In this document: in pieces, positions 50,336 through 59,406 of the stretch
Numbering within the stretch: the first letter of the stretch is position 1
How the letters are laid out: each line of letters opens with the position of its first letter
From: an uncultured Lachnospiraceae bacterium
GTDB taxonomy: Bacteria; Bacillota; Clostridia; Lachnospirales; Lachnospiraceae
Direction of reading: 5' to 3'
Assembly (NCBI GenBank): GCA_944377405.1
Contig: CALWES010000010.1
Coordinates: forward strand, 1 to 64,000
Length of the DNA stretch: 64,000 bases
The notes under the pieces: generated by a model
Told to the model about the DNA's origin: nothing
Databases searched by the model: none
The model's input: the letters and a program-made list of their open reading frames with translations, nothing else
Made by a program: the position numbers and the translations under genes

Positions 50336-51853
50336 ATGGATACGGAAAAACAGGAGAGAAAAACCGGCGAAAAGACTGTGGCAGAGGTGATCCGGGATCG
50401 GGTATCCCTGCGGGTATACGACGACAGACCGATCCCACAGGAAGAGCTGGACCAGATCCTGGAGGCTGCCCTGGAGGCACCTACGGCAGGTAATCAGACC
50501 CTTTATTCCATTATCGTGATCCGGGATCAGGAGACAAAGGACAAGCTTATGGAGAGCTGCGACCATCAGCCCTTCATCGGGAAGGCCCCGGTGCTCCTGC
50601 TCTTCGTATCGGACCAGCATAAGTGGTTTTCCTATTATAAGCAGAACGGGGTGCCGGAGTACGCAGCCCGGGAGGAGGGCCTCAAATGGGAGGGCCCCAA
50701 CGAGGGGGACCTGTTCCTCTCCATTGAGGACACCATGATTGCAGCCCAGAACGCGGTCATCATGGCGGAGTCCCTGGGGATCGGCTCCTGCTACATCGGA
50801 GACATCCTGGAGCGCTATGAGTACCACAAGGAGCTGTTCCGGCTTCCGGATCACGTGGTGCCCATCGCCCTTCTGTGCCTGGGTTATTATCCTGAGGGAC
50901 ATAAGCGGGTTCACAGGAAACGCTTCGACAAAAAGTACGTGGTCTTTGAGGAGACCTATCGGGATCTGGACCGGGAGGAGCTTCAGGCGATGTTTGCCGA
51001 GCGGGCGGAGGGCTTCGTGAAGCCAAAGACCAACAAGGCGGAGAACTTTGCCCAGGCTTTTTACCACAGGAAGACAGGCGCTGCCTTCTCAAAGGAGATG
51101 CACCGGTCCGTAGCGGCCATGCTGAAGGACTACATAAAGGCGGGAACGGCCCTGCTTCTGGCGGCGGTCATGGCCCTGTCCTTCCCGGCGGAGGGATATG
51201 CCGGCAGCTGGCAGCAGAACGAAAAAGGCTGGTGGTGGCAGAACAACGACGGCAGCTGGCCGGAGGACCGCTGGGTCCTGCTGGACGGGAACCGGGATGG
51301 CACTGCGGAATACTATTATTTCGATGAAAATGGCTACCTCCTGCAGGATGGAATGACGCCGGACCAGAGACAGGTCAACGGGGACGGAGCTCTGGTAAGA
51401 TACGGAAAGACCGTTACCAGGCAGGTATTTCCCTACAGCCCGGATACAGGGCATTTCACTGCGGCCATCGATCCGGAGCTTCCCCTCTTCCTTCTGGGGA
51501 AGAACGTGGATGAACTGCAGCTTCTCTACGGCAGCGAGGTCCATCTGACGGACAAGGCGGACCGGCTTGAGTATCTGGAGATCGACCGTTTCCCCGGCAT
51601 GGAGTTTACGGTGCGGAACGGAGAGGTACGGAAGCTTGTGACCACGCCGGATCAGGTGCTTGCGGATTTTGAATCCACAAAGAGCCTCCGCAGGATGGAG
51701 AACCTGCTGAATGCGGCGGGGATGTTTACGGATGCGGATACGGACTTCATGCTGAAGGCCTATTACAACGGTTACGAATTTTTATTTGAATATCATGACG
51801 GCGGACTGATCGACTTTGACAACCGGGTCACGGTCAGCTATGATCTGCCGTAA
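50336..51853 (+). CDS. Nitroreductase joined in frame to a secreted repeat domain
   Basis: Residues 1-260 form an FMN-dependent NAD(P)H oxidoreductase (VSLRVYDDRPIPQEELDQILEAALEAPTAGNQ; IAAQNAVIMAESLGIGSCYIG). From M262 the sequence changes to a signal-peptide-like stretch (IKAGTALLLAAVMALSFPAEGYA), a Trp/Tyr-rich cell-wall-binding-like repeat (WWWQNNDGSWPEDRW...YYYFDENGYL) and a domain of about 140 residues. No stop codon separates them. It is either a true fusion of 505 residues or two genes joined by loss of a stop, with internal restart at ATG 51119. Xpt follows at 29 bases. Confidence 0.8.
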   Translation: MDTEKQERKTGEKTVAEVIRDRVSLRVYDDRPIPQEELDQILEAALEAPTAGNQTLYSIIVIRDQETKDKLMESCDHQPFIGKAPVLLLFVSDQHKWFSYYKQNGVPEYAAREEGLKWEGPNEGDLFLSIEDTMIAAQNAVIMAESLGIGSCYIGDILERYEYHKELFRLPDHVVPIALLCLGYYPEGHKRVHRKRFDKKYVVFEETYRDLDREELQAMFAERAEGFVKPKTNKAENFAQAFYHRKTGAAFSKEMHRSVAAMLKDYIKAGTALLLAAVMALSFPAEGYAGSWQQNEKGWWWQNNDGSWPEDRWVLLDGNRDGTAEYYYFDENGYLLQDGMTPDQRQVNGDGALVRYGKTVTRQVFPYSPDTGHFTAAIDPELPLFLLGKNVDELQLLYGSEVHLTDKADRLEYLEIDRFPGMEFTVRNGEVRKLVTTPDQVLADFESTKSLRRMENLLNAAGMFTDADTDFMLKAYYNGYEFLFEYHDGGLIDFDNRVTVSYDLP

Positions 51854-51882
51854 GGAAAAGGGGAACAGGGAGGAAAATGAGC

Positions 51883-52461
51883 ATGGAACTTTTAAAGGAG
51901 CGTATCAGAAAAGACGGAAAGGTGAAGGATGGGAATGTGCTGAAGGTGGATTCCTTTCTGAATCATCAGATCGACGTAAAGCTGCTGGAGGAGATCGGAA
52001 AGGAATTCAAACGTCTATTCGGGAATGAAGAGGTGACCAAGGTCCTTACCATCGAGGCCTCCGGCATCGGGATCGCAGTTGAGACCGCCAGGGCCTTCGG
52101 CGTACCGGTGGTCTTTGCAAAGAAGTCCAAGACAAAGAACATCGCGGGGGAGGTCTATACCTCGAAGGTCATGTCCTATACCCACGGACGGGAGTATGAC
52201 ATTATCGTATCCAAGGACTTCCTGGGACCGGAGGACCGGGTGCTGATCGTGGATGATTTCCTGGCAAACGGGGCAGCTCTGGAGGGGCTGATCCAGCTTA
52301 TAAAGGATGCGGGGGCGACGCTCTGCGGCTGCGGCATCGTTATCGAGAAGGGCTTCCAGCCCGGAGGCGAGGAGCTTCGGAAGCGGGGGATCAATATCCA
52401 GTCCCTGGCCATCGTGGACAGCATGGATCCGGCCACGGGGGAGATCTGCTTCCGAGATTAA
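51883..52461 (+). CDS. xpt: Xanthine phosphoribosyltransferase
   Basis: The 192-residue enzyme makes XMP from xanthine and PRPP in purine salvage. The PRPP-binding motif VLIVDDFLANGAAL and the LTIEASGIGIAVETA segment are typical. The ATG at 51883 is preferred (GGGAGG nine bases upstream, MELLKERI start) over one six bases earlier. No guanine riboswitch lies upstream, as the previous gene ends only 29 bases away. Confidence 0.93.
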   Translation: MELLKERIRKDGKVKDGNVLKVDSFLNHQIDVKLLEEIGKEFKRLFGNEEVTKVLTIEASGIGIAVETARAFGVPVVFAKKSKTKNIAGEVYTSKVMSYTHGREYDIIVSKDFLGPEDRVLIVDDFLANGAALEGLIQLIKDAGATLCGCGIVIEKGFQPGGEELRKRGINIQSLAIVDSMDPATGEICFRD

Positions 52462-52602
52462 GGAAAAACTGTCCGTAATTCGTAAGAATTTAGATAAAAA
52501 CTCCAGAGGAAATTGTGGTATAGTTATATATTAGAATGCATATGCTTGCTAGTTCGACAGGGCTAAAGAAGGATCAAACAGGGAAAAGGAGTATTTCGAA
52601 TC

Positions 52603-53472
52603 ATGAAAAAAGGTCTTTTTTGTTCTATCCTCTGTCTTTCCATCTCCATCTTCGGCGCAATGACCGCCTATGCGGATGAGCCTGTAGTGATCACCGGAGG
52701 CCCGGCCTCCATGGGATTTACCATGCAGACTGCCGGAGTGGTGACGGAGCTGCCGCCGGAGATCGTTTCTGCTCCGGGCATGGATACGGGATTCGTTGCA
52801 ATGGACGGTCCGGCAGCGGGAGGTCCGGGAGTATCAGGCCCTGCAGCCACGGGGACCCAGAGCCAGAGCGGCTCGGAGCTTGCCCTTGACGGCCTTTATG
52901 TGACCCCCACCTACTGGAGGGGTGATGTATACTGCGCAGAAAGCTGTGTATCCGACGGGAATGGCGGCTGGGTCTATAACAAGACGGACGCCTACGTCCC
53001 CACAATGGATAAGCTTTATAAGCTGATCCGGGAGGACGGGGACTGGTATGTCTGCGAACACTACGGAACGGAGCTCTGGATCAGGAAGTCTGACAGCCGT
53101 CTGGTGTCCAGCATCAATATCGAGACCCAGGATGAGACCAGAAAGAACCTGGTGCGGATGGCCATAAGCCTCCTTGGTAAGCCTTATCAGGCAGCGGGCT
53201 CCGGACCGGACAGCTTCGACTGCTCCGGATTTATAAATTACTGCTATAGCCAGATCGGAAAGTCCGTACCCAGGACCTCCGGGGACTTCGGAGCCATGGC
53301 GAATATCTCCGAATCAGAGCTGCAGCCCGGCGACGTACTATGGCGCAGCGGCCATGTGGCCATGTATATCGGAAACGGCACCATCATCCATTCCGAGAAT
53401 TCCGGAAGCGGTGTCCGGGCAGAGGCCCTGAGAAGCGGAGACTATTCCGCCTTTGTGAATCTGCTGGGCTGA
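52603..53472 (+). CDS. Secreted NlpC/P60 peptidoglycan hydrolase
   Basis: The 289-residue protein has a signal peptide (ending TAYA), a Gly/Pro/Ala-rich linker, a small SH3-like region (about 95-165) and a C-terminal NlpC/P60 domain. Its catalytic C207 is in FDCSGF and H251 in GHVAMY. It cleaves peptide stems of peptidoglycan. It differs from the 4903 hydrolase in having no lipobox and no type 1 binding repeats. Its terminator follows at 53495. Confidence 0.92.
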   Translation: MKKGLFCSILCLSISIFGAMTAYADEPVVITGGPASMGFTMQTAGVVTELPPEIVSAPGMDTGFVAMDGPAAGGPGVSGPAATGTQSQSGSELALDGLYVTPTYWRGDVYCAESCVSDGNGGWVYNKTDAYVPTMDKLYKLIREDGDWYVCEHYGTELWIRKSDSRLVSSINIETQDETRKNLVRMAISLLGKPYQAAGSGPDSFDCSGFINYCYSQIGKSVPRTSGDFGAMANISESELQPGDVLWRSGHVAMYIGNGTIIHSENSGSGVRAEALRSGDYSAFVNLLG

Positions 53473-53494
53473 TCAAATAGAAAAAGCCTGTTGA

Positions 53495-53518
53495 GAGGGA
53501 GGGAGACCTCCCTCTTTT
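53495..53518 (+). terminator. Terminator after the NlpC/P60 gene
   Basis: GAGGGAGG and CCTCCCTC form a perfect 8-bp stem with a GAGA loop, followed by TTTT. Confidence 0.8.
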
Positions 53519-53522
53519 GCTG

Positions 53523-53553
53523 CAAAAAAAGCCGCCGCAGAAAAGTGCGGCGG
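53523..53553 (-). terminator. Terminator of the DUF3842 gene
   Basis: On the minus strand CCGCCGCA and TGCGGCGG form a perfect 8-bp stem around CTTTTC, then CTTTTTTT. It lies back to back with the plus-strand terminator. Confidence 0.85.
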
Positions 53554-53592
53554 ACAGTGTTTCAGGCAGGATGGAAGAAGTGAGAAGAAAAA

Positions 53593-54015
53593 TCAGGCAA
53601 GAAGAGAAAGGATATAGGCCTTAGCCTCCTGGATCAGGACGGCCAGGTTCAGATCCCCCACCCCAACCACGTGGTTGCGGCATTTGTTCACAGGAAGGAG
53701 GACCTTTTCCGCGGGGCTCCGGCCCACGGCTGCGGCCATGTCCGCTGTGACCTCCCCCAGGAGGGCGTCCGCCGCAAGGATCCCGATGGGGCCCGCCACG
53801 ATGTCCGCATTCCCGGTGTTTACCACCACCGGGTTCTCCCCTGTGGCACCGTAATGGGCTCCGGCCTTCAGCATGGCTGCAGTGGCGATGCTGTTGGTGC
53901 CGATGGCATAGATCCGGCAGTCCTCCGGCAGGTCCTTTTTCAGGCTCTCGATGAGCTGGCTTCCCATACGGCCCCCCTGCCCGTCTATGATCACGATCTT
54001 ACGGTTTTTTGGCAT
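53593..54015 (-). CDS. DUF3842 family protein
   Basis: The 140-residue protein matches DUF3842, a clostridial family with a Rossmann-like start (KIVIIDGQGGRMGSQLIE) and the NTGNADIVAGPIGILAADALLGEVT core. The fold suggests nucleotide binding, but no activity is established. AAGGAG lies nine bases before the ATG at 54015; an earlier in-frame ATG lacks a ribosome site. Confidence 0.85.
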   Translation of the reverse strand: MPKNRKIVIIDGQGGRMGSQLIESLKKDLPEDCRIYAIGTNSIATAAMLKAGAHYGATGENPVVVNTGNADIVAGPIGILAADALLGEVTADMAAAVGRSPAEKVLLPVNKCRNHVVGVGDLNLAVLIQEAKAYILSLLA

Positions 54016-54144
54016 AAAGAAAAGCTCCTTTCCGGTGGTAAGAAAAAAAACTCTGTGGTAAAATGATGTAAGCACTATCTTAGCAGATTTTTCCGGGGAA
54101 GAAAAGCCTGGGAAGGAAGAGATCGTGCGGAAAGGGGAAGAGAA

Positions 54145-55341
54145 ATGGGAGTAAAAAGGATCCTGACGGCAGTGCTTTCCGCCCTGCTGGCAGCCTCGAC
54201 GCTCACCACTGCCTTCGGCCAGTCGGCCTTCTACCGGGAGCCCGCTTCCAAGAAGGGGCTTTTATGCCAGACGGAGGCCATGGCGGCGGATTGCGTGGAG
54301 CTGGGAACGGATCAGGTGATTGTAAATGTCCCCATGAGCATGGCCCTTAACAGCGGCACCCTGGCGGCTTACGATTCCTTCTTCAACCGCCTGGACCAGA
54401 ACGGCATCACCATCACGGTCGTACTGATGAACGACCGCCAGTCGGTGCGGCCGGAGCTGATCTACGGAGACCAGAACGCCGCCTGCAATTATTTCATGCT
54501 GAATGTCTTCACGGATGAGGGAAGGCAGGCAGTGCAGGAGGTGGTGGGAGATCTGGCGGACCGCTGGCAGAACAAGGTGTCCAACTGGATCATCGGAAAC
54601 GAGATCCAGGACCAGATCTGGAACTATATCGGGCCCATGGATGTGGAGAGCTACTGCAGAAAGTATGCGGAGGCCTTCCGGACCTGTTATGATATCATCA
54701 AGTCCGCAAATACAAAGGCGGAGGTCTATATCCCCTTTGATTACGGCTGGTGCAATGAAAGCAATAACTCCACGAAGTATAACGGCAGGACCTGCCTGGA
54801 CCTTCTTTCCGGCATATTCCGGGAGGGCGGGGACATCGACTGGGGCGTTGCCTGGCATGCCTACCCGGATCCCCTTACGAGTCCCGTGTTCTGGGATGAC
54901 GGTATGGCTGCGGACTCCGTGGATTCCTATGTGGTGAACCTGAAGAATCTCCATGTGCTGACGGATTACATGCAGCGGCCGGAGATGCGGGACCCGGCAG
55001 GAGAGGTTCGGAACATCATCCTGTCGGAGCAGGGCTTTACCTCCGTATCCGGGGGCGTGACGGATGAAAATCTTCAGGCGGCGGCCTATGCCTACGGCTA
55101 TTTCATCGCGGAGCAGAATCCCTACATCAAGGGCTTTTATCTGAACCGCCAGGTGGACGCAAAGTCGGAGGTGCAGCAGGAGCACGCCTTCGGCCTGTGG
55201 AATACGGACATGAACGCGGCGGAAAATGAGGTGCCTACCACGAAGAAGTACATCTGGCAGGTGTTCCGGGACATCGATACGGAGAATAACGGCTACATCA
55301 AGGAGCTGGTAAAGTCCGTAACGGGAGCAGATATTCCCTGA
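54145..55341 (+). CDS. Secreted DUF5722-like glycoside hydrolase
   Basis: The 398-residue protein has a signal peptide and a TIM-barrel-like domain. NWIIGNEIQ supplies an Asn-Glu pair at the expected acid/base position of clan A glycosidases, and IILSEQGFTS a likely nucleophile Glu. The match is to the DUF5722 family; the substrate is unknown. It stands between a minus-strand gene and a cyclophilin. Confidence 0.75.
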   Translation: MGVKRILTAVLSALLAASTLTTAFGQSAFYREPASKKGLLCQTEAMAADCVELGTDQVIVNVPMSMALNSGTLAAYDSFFNRLDQNGITITVVLMNDRQSVRPELIYGDQNAACNYFMLNVFTDEGRQAVQEVVGDLADRWQNKVSNWIIGNEIQDQIWNYIGPMDVESYCRKYAEAFRTCYDIIKSANTKAEVYIPFDYGWCNESNNSTKYNGRTCLDLLSGIFREGGDIDWGVAWHAYPDPLTSPVFWDDGMAADSVDSYVVNLKNLHVLTDYMQRPEMRDPAGEVRNIILSEQGFTSVSGGVTDENLQAAAYAYGYFIAEQNPYIKGFYLNRQVDAKSEVQQEHAFGLWNTDMNAAENEVPTTKKYIWQVFRDIDTENNGYIKELVKSVTGADIP

Positions 55342-55405
55342 TCCCCGGAGGCATTTGCCCCGGAGGATCAAAACCATATAAAAAACAGAAAAGAGGAAAA
55401 AACCA

Positions 55406-55930
55406 ATGGAACAGAAGAATCCTATCGTTACCATCGAGCTTGAGAACGGAGGCGTGATCACTGCGGAGCTTTATCCCCAGATCGCCCCCAACACGGTCAA
55501 CAACTTCATAAGCCTTATTAAGAAGGGCTATTATGACGGAATCATCTTCCACAGGGTTATCCCGGGCTTCATGATCCAGGGCGGAGACCCCACCGGGACC
55601 GGTATGGGAGGCCCCGGCTACAGCATCCGGGGAGAGTTCTCAGGAAATGGCTTTAAAAATGATCTGAAGCATACGGCAGGCGTTCTGTCCATGGCCCGGA
55701 CCATGATCCCGGACAGCGCAGGCTCCCAGTTTTTCATCATGCATGAGGACGCGCCCCATCTGGATGGCCAGTACGCAGCCTTCGGCAAGGTACTGGAGGG
55801 TATGGAGGAAGTGGACCGCATCGCCAATGCAAAGCGGGATTACAGCGACAGACCCTATGAGGACCAGCGCATGAAGCATGTAACGGTGGAGACCTTCGGT
55901 GTAGAGTACCCGGAGCCGGAGACATGCTGA
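55406..55930 (+). CDS. Cyclophilin-type peptidyl-prolyl isomerase
   Basis: The 174-residue protein is a single cyclophilin domain (NFISLIKKGYYDGIIFHRVIPGFMIQGGDPTGTGMGG; AGSQFFIMHEDAPHLDGQYAAFGKV) with the catalytic Arg in FHRV. It speeds Pro isomerisation in the cytoplasm, as no signal is present. It overlaps the next gene by seven bases. Confidence 0.95.
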   Translation: MEQKNPIVTIELENGGVITAELYPQIAPNTVNNFISLIKKGYYDGIIFHRVIPGFMIQGGDPTGTGMGGPGYSIRGEFSGNGFKNDLKHTAGVLSMARTMIPDSAGSQFFIMHEDAPHLDGQYAAFGKVLEGMEEVDRIANAKRDYSDRPYEDQRMKHVTVETFGVEYPEPETC

Positions 55931-56667
55931 TCCCGGAAAACAGAGAAAAACATAAAAAACGGAGCCTATCCGTAAGCCGTTATCTCAGGGAGATCCGGAG
56001 GCCGGAGGTGGTCACCAGCGAGACACTGGTGCTGGCGGCGCTCCTGGCCTTTGTGGGAGGCTATCAGGACGCCTATTCCTTCATTGGGAGGCAGCGGGTA
56101 TTTGCAAACGCCCAGACAGGGAATCTGATCCTGCTGGGCGTCAATGCCGTAAGCGGGAACCTGGAGGGCTTTATCCGCTACCTGATCCCCGTGTCCTGCT
56201 TTACCCTGGGGATCCTCGCAGCCTGTATCCTCAGGAGCCGGGTGGGGAACGGCCGGTTTCTGCACTGGCGGCAGAGGGTCCTGATCCTGGAGATGCTTCT
56301 GCTGTCGGTGAATCTCTTCCTGCCTTTCGGCAGTCTGGATATCGTGGCCAACAGCCTCATCTCCCTCTCCTGTGCCATCCAGGTGGAGACCTTCAAGCGC
56401 TTCCGGGGACTTCCGGCAGCCACCACCATGTGCATCGGGAACCTGAAAAGCGGCATGGAGAATCTCTATGCCTTCATTGAGACCGGAGAGCGGCAGAATC
56501 TTTCCAATTTCAAGATATACCTTGGGATCATCGGGGTGTTTGTCATAGGAGCGGTGATCGGGGCCAAGTGTACCGAGCATCTGCAGCAGTATGCCATGCT
56601 GCCCTGTGTCCTGATGCTGTTTCTACCTTTTTTCCTGCTCTTTACGGAGGCCAGGGATGTGGAGTAA
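55924..56667 (+). CDS. DUF1275 (YoaK-like) membrane protein
   Basis: The 247-residue protein has about six membrane helices and the DUF1275 signatures GGYQDAYSFIGRQRVFANAQTGN and ALSCAIQVETFKRFRG-like segments. The function is not known. It is translated from an ATG that overlaps the cyclophilin stop region. Confidence 0.88.
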   Translation: MLIPENREKHKKRSLSVSRYLREIRRPEVVTSETLVLAALLAFVGGYQDAYSFIGRQRVFANAQTGNLILLGVNAVSGNLEGFIRYLIPVSCFTLGILAACILRSRVGNGRFLHWRQRVLILEMLLLSVNLFLPFGSLDIVANSLISLSCAIQVETFKRFRGLPAATTMCIGNLKSGMENLYAFIETGERQNLSNFKIYLGIIGVFVIGAVIGAKCTEHLQQYAMLPCVLMLFLPFFLLFTEARDVE

Positions 56668-56672
56668 GATCA

Positions 56673-57182
56673 ATGTCAAAAAAGGATAAAGTAAAAACAA
56701 ATGTCATGCGGCTCCTGGATCAGGCGAAGATCGACTATGAATCCAGAGAGTACGATTACAGCGAGGAAGATCTCAGCGGGACCCATGCGGCGGACACCCT
56801 GGGATTCCCCTACCGGATGGTCTATAAGACCCTTGTGCTGCGGGGGGACAAAAAGGGGTATTTCGTGTGCTGTATCCCGGTGGACCGGGAGATCGACCTG
56901 AAGAAAGCGGCAAAGGTCTCCGGAAACAAAAAGGCGGAGATGCTGCATGTAAAGGAACTCCTGCCCCTTACGGGCTATATCCGGGGCGGCTGTTCTCCCA
57001 TCGGTATGAAGAAGCAGTTCCCCACCTTCCTGGAGGAGCTTGCTGCCGGGGAGAGCCGCATCAGTATCAGTGCCGGACAGCGGGGAGTACAGGTGCTCCT
57101 TTCCCCGGAGGACCTGCGGAAATATACAGGGGCACAGTATTGCAGCCTGATCCTGGAAAAAGGAGAGGAAACAGAAGCATGA
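56673..57182 (+). CDS. Cys-tRNA(Pro) deacylase (YbaK/EbsC type)
   Basis: The 169-residue editing protein hydrolyses mischarged Cys-tRNA(Pro). It has the YbaK fold motifs VYKTLVLRGDKKGYFVCCIPVDREIDLKKAAK and GYIRGGCSPIGMKKQFPTF with the conserved Lys. The ATG at 56673 has GGAG eight bases upstream. Its stop overlaps the next start (ATGA). Confidence 0.92.
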   Translation: MSKKDKVKTNVMRLLDQAKIDYESREYDYSEEDLSGTHAADTLGFPYRMVYKTLVLRGDKKGYFVCCIPVDREIDLKKAAKVSGNKKAEMLHVKELLPLTGYIRGGCSPIGMKKQFPTFLEELAAGESRISISAGQRGVQVLLSPEDLRKYTGAQYCSLILEKGEETEA

Positions 57183-57709
57183 AGCTTGTGATCAGAAGAG
57201 CAGAGCCGGCAGAAAGCCAGATCGCTGCAGACATCGTAAAGGCGGTCTTTCAGGCTATGCCGGAGGAAAATAAGGTATGGTTTTCCATCGACGCGGTGGA
57301 CAAGGAGGCAGCGCGGATCGCCTCCGGAGAGGACCTGGCCTGGCTTGCGGTGGATGAGGATGCCGGCGGTAAGGCGGCTGGGGTCTTTATCGTGGAATTT
57401 CCCGGGGATTCCCCGGACAATATGGGGCATTATGCGGGATTTTCCGAGGAACAGCTGCAGCAGGTGGTCCACATGGACACGGCTGCGGTGCTGCCGGAGT
57501 ACCGGGGCCGGAAGCTGCAGAAGCGCCTGATGGAGAGGGCGGAGGCAGAGCTTAAGGACATGGGCTACCGCTACCTTATGTGTACGGTGCACCCGGAGAA
57601 CCCCTACAGCAGGCAGAACATCGTGGCCCAGGGTTATGAGAAGATCTGGCAGGGACTGAAGTACGGAGGAAAGCTTCGGGATGTGATGCTGAAGCGCCTG
57701 GAGGGATGA
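57179..57709 (+). CDS. GNAT family N-acetyltransferase
   Basis: The 176-residue GNAT enzyme has the CoA-binding segment LPEYRGRKLQKRLMERAE and the MCTVHPENPYSRQNIVAQGYE motif B region. The substrate is unknown. It is coupled to both neighbours by four-base ATGA overlaps, so the genes from 55406 to 58679 look like one operon. Confidence 0.85.
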   Translation: MKLVIRRAEPAESQIAADIVKAVFQAMPEENKVWFSIDAVDKEAARIASGEDLAWLAVDEDAGGKAAGVFIVEFPGDSPDNMGHYAGFSEEQLQQVVHMDTAAVLPEYRGRKLQKRLMERAEAELKDMGYRYLMCTVHPENPYSRQNIVAQGYEKIWQGLKYGGKLRDVMLKRLEG

Positions 57710-58152
57710 AGATCCTGGTAAGCGCCTGCCTCCTTGGAAAAAACTGCAAGTATAACGGAGGAAATAACGGCCACCCGGCGGTGGAGGATTTTCTGCGGGG
57801 CCATGAGGTGATCCCGGTCTGCCCGGAGGTGATGGGAGGCCTTCCCATTCCCAGGGAGCCTGCGGAGATCTGCGGTGGACAGGTGATCAACCGGAAGGGG
57901 GTCAGTGTGGACAGGGAATACCGCCGGGGTGCGGAGCTGACCCTTGAGATCGCAAGGCGGGAGCGGCCGGACCTTTGCCTCCTGCAGGCCAGGAGTCCCT
58001 CCTGCGGGGCGCTGCAGATCTATGACGGCAGCTTCAGCGGGACCTTAAAGGCCGGCATGGGGATCACGGCGGAGCTGCTCCGGAAGGAAGGCTTCCGGAT
58101 CCTTGACAGCGGAGAACTGCTGAAGACGTGGGAGGAAAGGCAGAAGGAATGA
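57706..58152 (+). CDS. DUF523 family protein
   Basis: The 148-residue protein matches DUF523 (VSACLLGKNCKYNGGNN; PVCPEVMGGLPIPREPAEI; QARSPSCGALQIYDGSF). It has several conserved Cys residues that could bind metal. No activity is established. It overlaps its neighbours by four bases on each side. Confidence 0.9.
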   Translation: MKILVSACLLGKNCKYNGGNNGHPAVEDFLRGHEVIPVCPEVMGGLPIPREPAEICGGQVINRKGVSVDREYRRGAELTLEIARRERPDLCLLQARSPSCGALQIYDGSFSGTLKAGMGITAELLRKEGFRILDSGELLKTWEERQKE

Positions 58153-58679
58153 TACAGACGACACTTTGCTATATCGAACAGGACGGGCAGTATCTGATGC
58201 TGCACCGGGTCAAGAAGAAAAACGACGTGAACCACGACAAATGGATCGGGGTAGGCGGAAAGTTCGAGGCCGGGGAGGCCCCTGAGGACTGCCTTATGCG
58301 GGAGACCCTGGAGGAGACGGGACTGACTCTGACCCGTTACCGCTTCCGGGGGATCCTCACCTTTATCTATAATGACAAGGACCCGGAATACATCTTCACC
58401 TATACGGCGGACGGATTTACGGGAAATCTGAAGGAGTGTAACGAAGGGGATCTGGAATGGGTGAGCCGGGAACGGATCGAAGCCCTGGACCTCTGGGAGG
58501 GAGACCGGATCATGTTCCGGCTTCTCTTCGCAGACCGGAAGGAACCCTTTTCCCTGAAGCTTCGTTATCATGATGATGAACTGGTGGAGTGGGCAGAGCT
58601 TTCCGGGGCCTATGGGGACCTGCTGGAGCCCCAGACGGATAAGGAAAGCCTGCAGGATATGAAAAGAAAGGACAGCTGA
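58149..58679 (+). CDS. NUDIX hydrolase, 8-oxo-dGTP diphosphatase type
   Basis: The 176-residue protein has a complete Nudix box (GGKFEAGEAPEDCLMRETLE, then ETG). The N-terminus IQTTLCYIEQDGQYLMLHR is typical of MutT-like clostridial enzymes that sanitise oxidised dGTP. The ATG at 58149 overlaps the previous stop; an earlier in-frame GTG is less likely. Confidence 0.9.
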   Translation: MIQTTLCYIEQDGQYLMLHRVKKKNDVNHDKWIGVGGKFEAGEAPEDCLMRETLEETGLTLTRYRFRGILTFIYNDKDPEYIFTYTADGFTGNLKECNEGDLEWVSRERIEALDLWEGDRIMFRLLFADRKEPFSLKLRYHDDELVEWAELSGAYGDLLEPQTDKESLQDMKRKDS

Positions 58680-58680
58680 G

Positions 58681-59172
58681 ATGGACGTGATCGTAAGAGC
58701 TTACATGGAAGAAGACCTCCCCAGGATGCGGGAGATCTGGAATGAGATCGTGGATGAAGGGATCGCCTTCCCCCAGGAGGAACCCCTGACAGAGCAGGGG
58801 GCCCGGGAATTTTTCAGAGGCCAGACCTATACGGGTGTGGCAGTGGAGCGGGAGACAGGAGAGGTTCTGGGACTTTATATCCTGCATCCCAACAACGTGG
58901 GGCGCTGCGGGCATATCTGCAATGCCAGCTATGCGGTAGGCTCTGCCTCCAGAGGCCGCCATGTGGGAGAAAAGCTGGTGCGGGACTGCATGGACCAGGG
59001 ACGTCGGCACGGCTTTCGGGTGCTGCAGTTCAATGCGGTGGTGCGGACCAACGCCGGGGCCAGACATCTCTATGAGAAGCTGGGCTTCATCCAGCTGGGA
59101 ACGATCCCCGGGGGCTTCCGCATGAAGGACGGCAGCTACGAGGACATCTGCCCCTATTATCATGAGCTGTAA
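58681..59172 (+). CDS. GNAT family acetyltransferase (PAT-like)
   Basis: The 163-residue protein resembles phosphinothricin-type acetyltransferases (VRAYMEEDLPRMREIWNEIVDEG; YAVGSASRGRHVGEKLVRDCMDQGRRHG; NAGARHLYEKLGF). The natural substrate is unknown. It closes the tightly packed run of small genes. Confidence 0.88.
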   Translation: MDVIVRAYMEEDLPRMREIWNEIVDEGIAFPQEEPLTEQGAREFFRGQTYTGVAVERETGEVLGLYILHPNNVGRCGHICNASYAVGSASRGRHVGEKLVRDCMDQGRRHGFRVLQFNAVVRTNAGARHLYEKLGFIQLGTIPGGFRMKDGSYEDICPYYHEL

Positions 59173-59257
59173 GCTTTGGTGATTTTTGAAAGATAAGGAA
59201 AAAAAATAAATTCAATTTCATAAATTTTTTCCTGTTCCGAAAGTCTTCTATTTGCGC

Positions 59258-59263
59258 TATAAT
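59258..59263 (+). promoter_or_regulatory. -10 box of the asparagine synthetase leader
   Basis: A consensus TATAAT lies in an A/T-rich region with a weak TTCCGA 17 bases upstream. A start near 59270 would give a leader of about 165 bases containing the small ORF and terminator below. Confidence 0.45.
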
Positions 59264-59323
59264 AATTTCGTTTTTATTTTTTAAAAGACATTGTCTGCAA
59301 GCGGCGCACAAGAGGAGAACAGC

Positions 59324-59392
59324 ATGAGATCGCGGCTGAAAAGGACAACAGAACAGGACAGATCCAAGGGGAGCTCTAAGCAATTGGCTTAG
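59324..59392 (+). CDS. Leader peptide upstream of asparagine synthetase
   Basis: A 22-residue reading frame (MRSRLKRTTEQDRSKGSSKQ, then LA) has a strong AGAGGAG ribosome site six bases before its ATG. Its TAG stop (59390-59392) lies in the right arm of the terminator hairpin. A ribosome on this ORF would cover the hairpin and prevent termination. The peptide is rich in Arg, Lys, Ser and Gln and contains no Asn codon. Confidence 0.55.
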   Translation: MRSRLKRTTEQDRSKGSSKQLA

Positions 59393-59406
59393 AGCCCCCT
59401 TTTTTA
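59368..59406 (+). terminator. Terminator/attenuator before asparagine synthetase
   Basis: GGGG-A-GCTCTAAGC pairs with GCTTAGAGC-C-CCC around AATTG, with one mismatch, and six T residues follow (59400-59405). It lies 29 bases before the asparagine synthetase start codon. No gene that I can support ends just before it except the leader ORF. Confidence 0.85.

Noticed and set aside
51854..51882. Guanine riboswitch before xpt
   Set aside because: Only 29 bases separate xpt from the upstream gene, too few for the aptamer.
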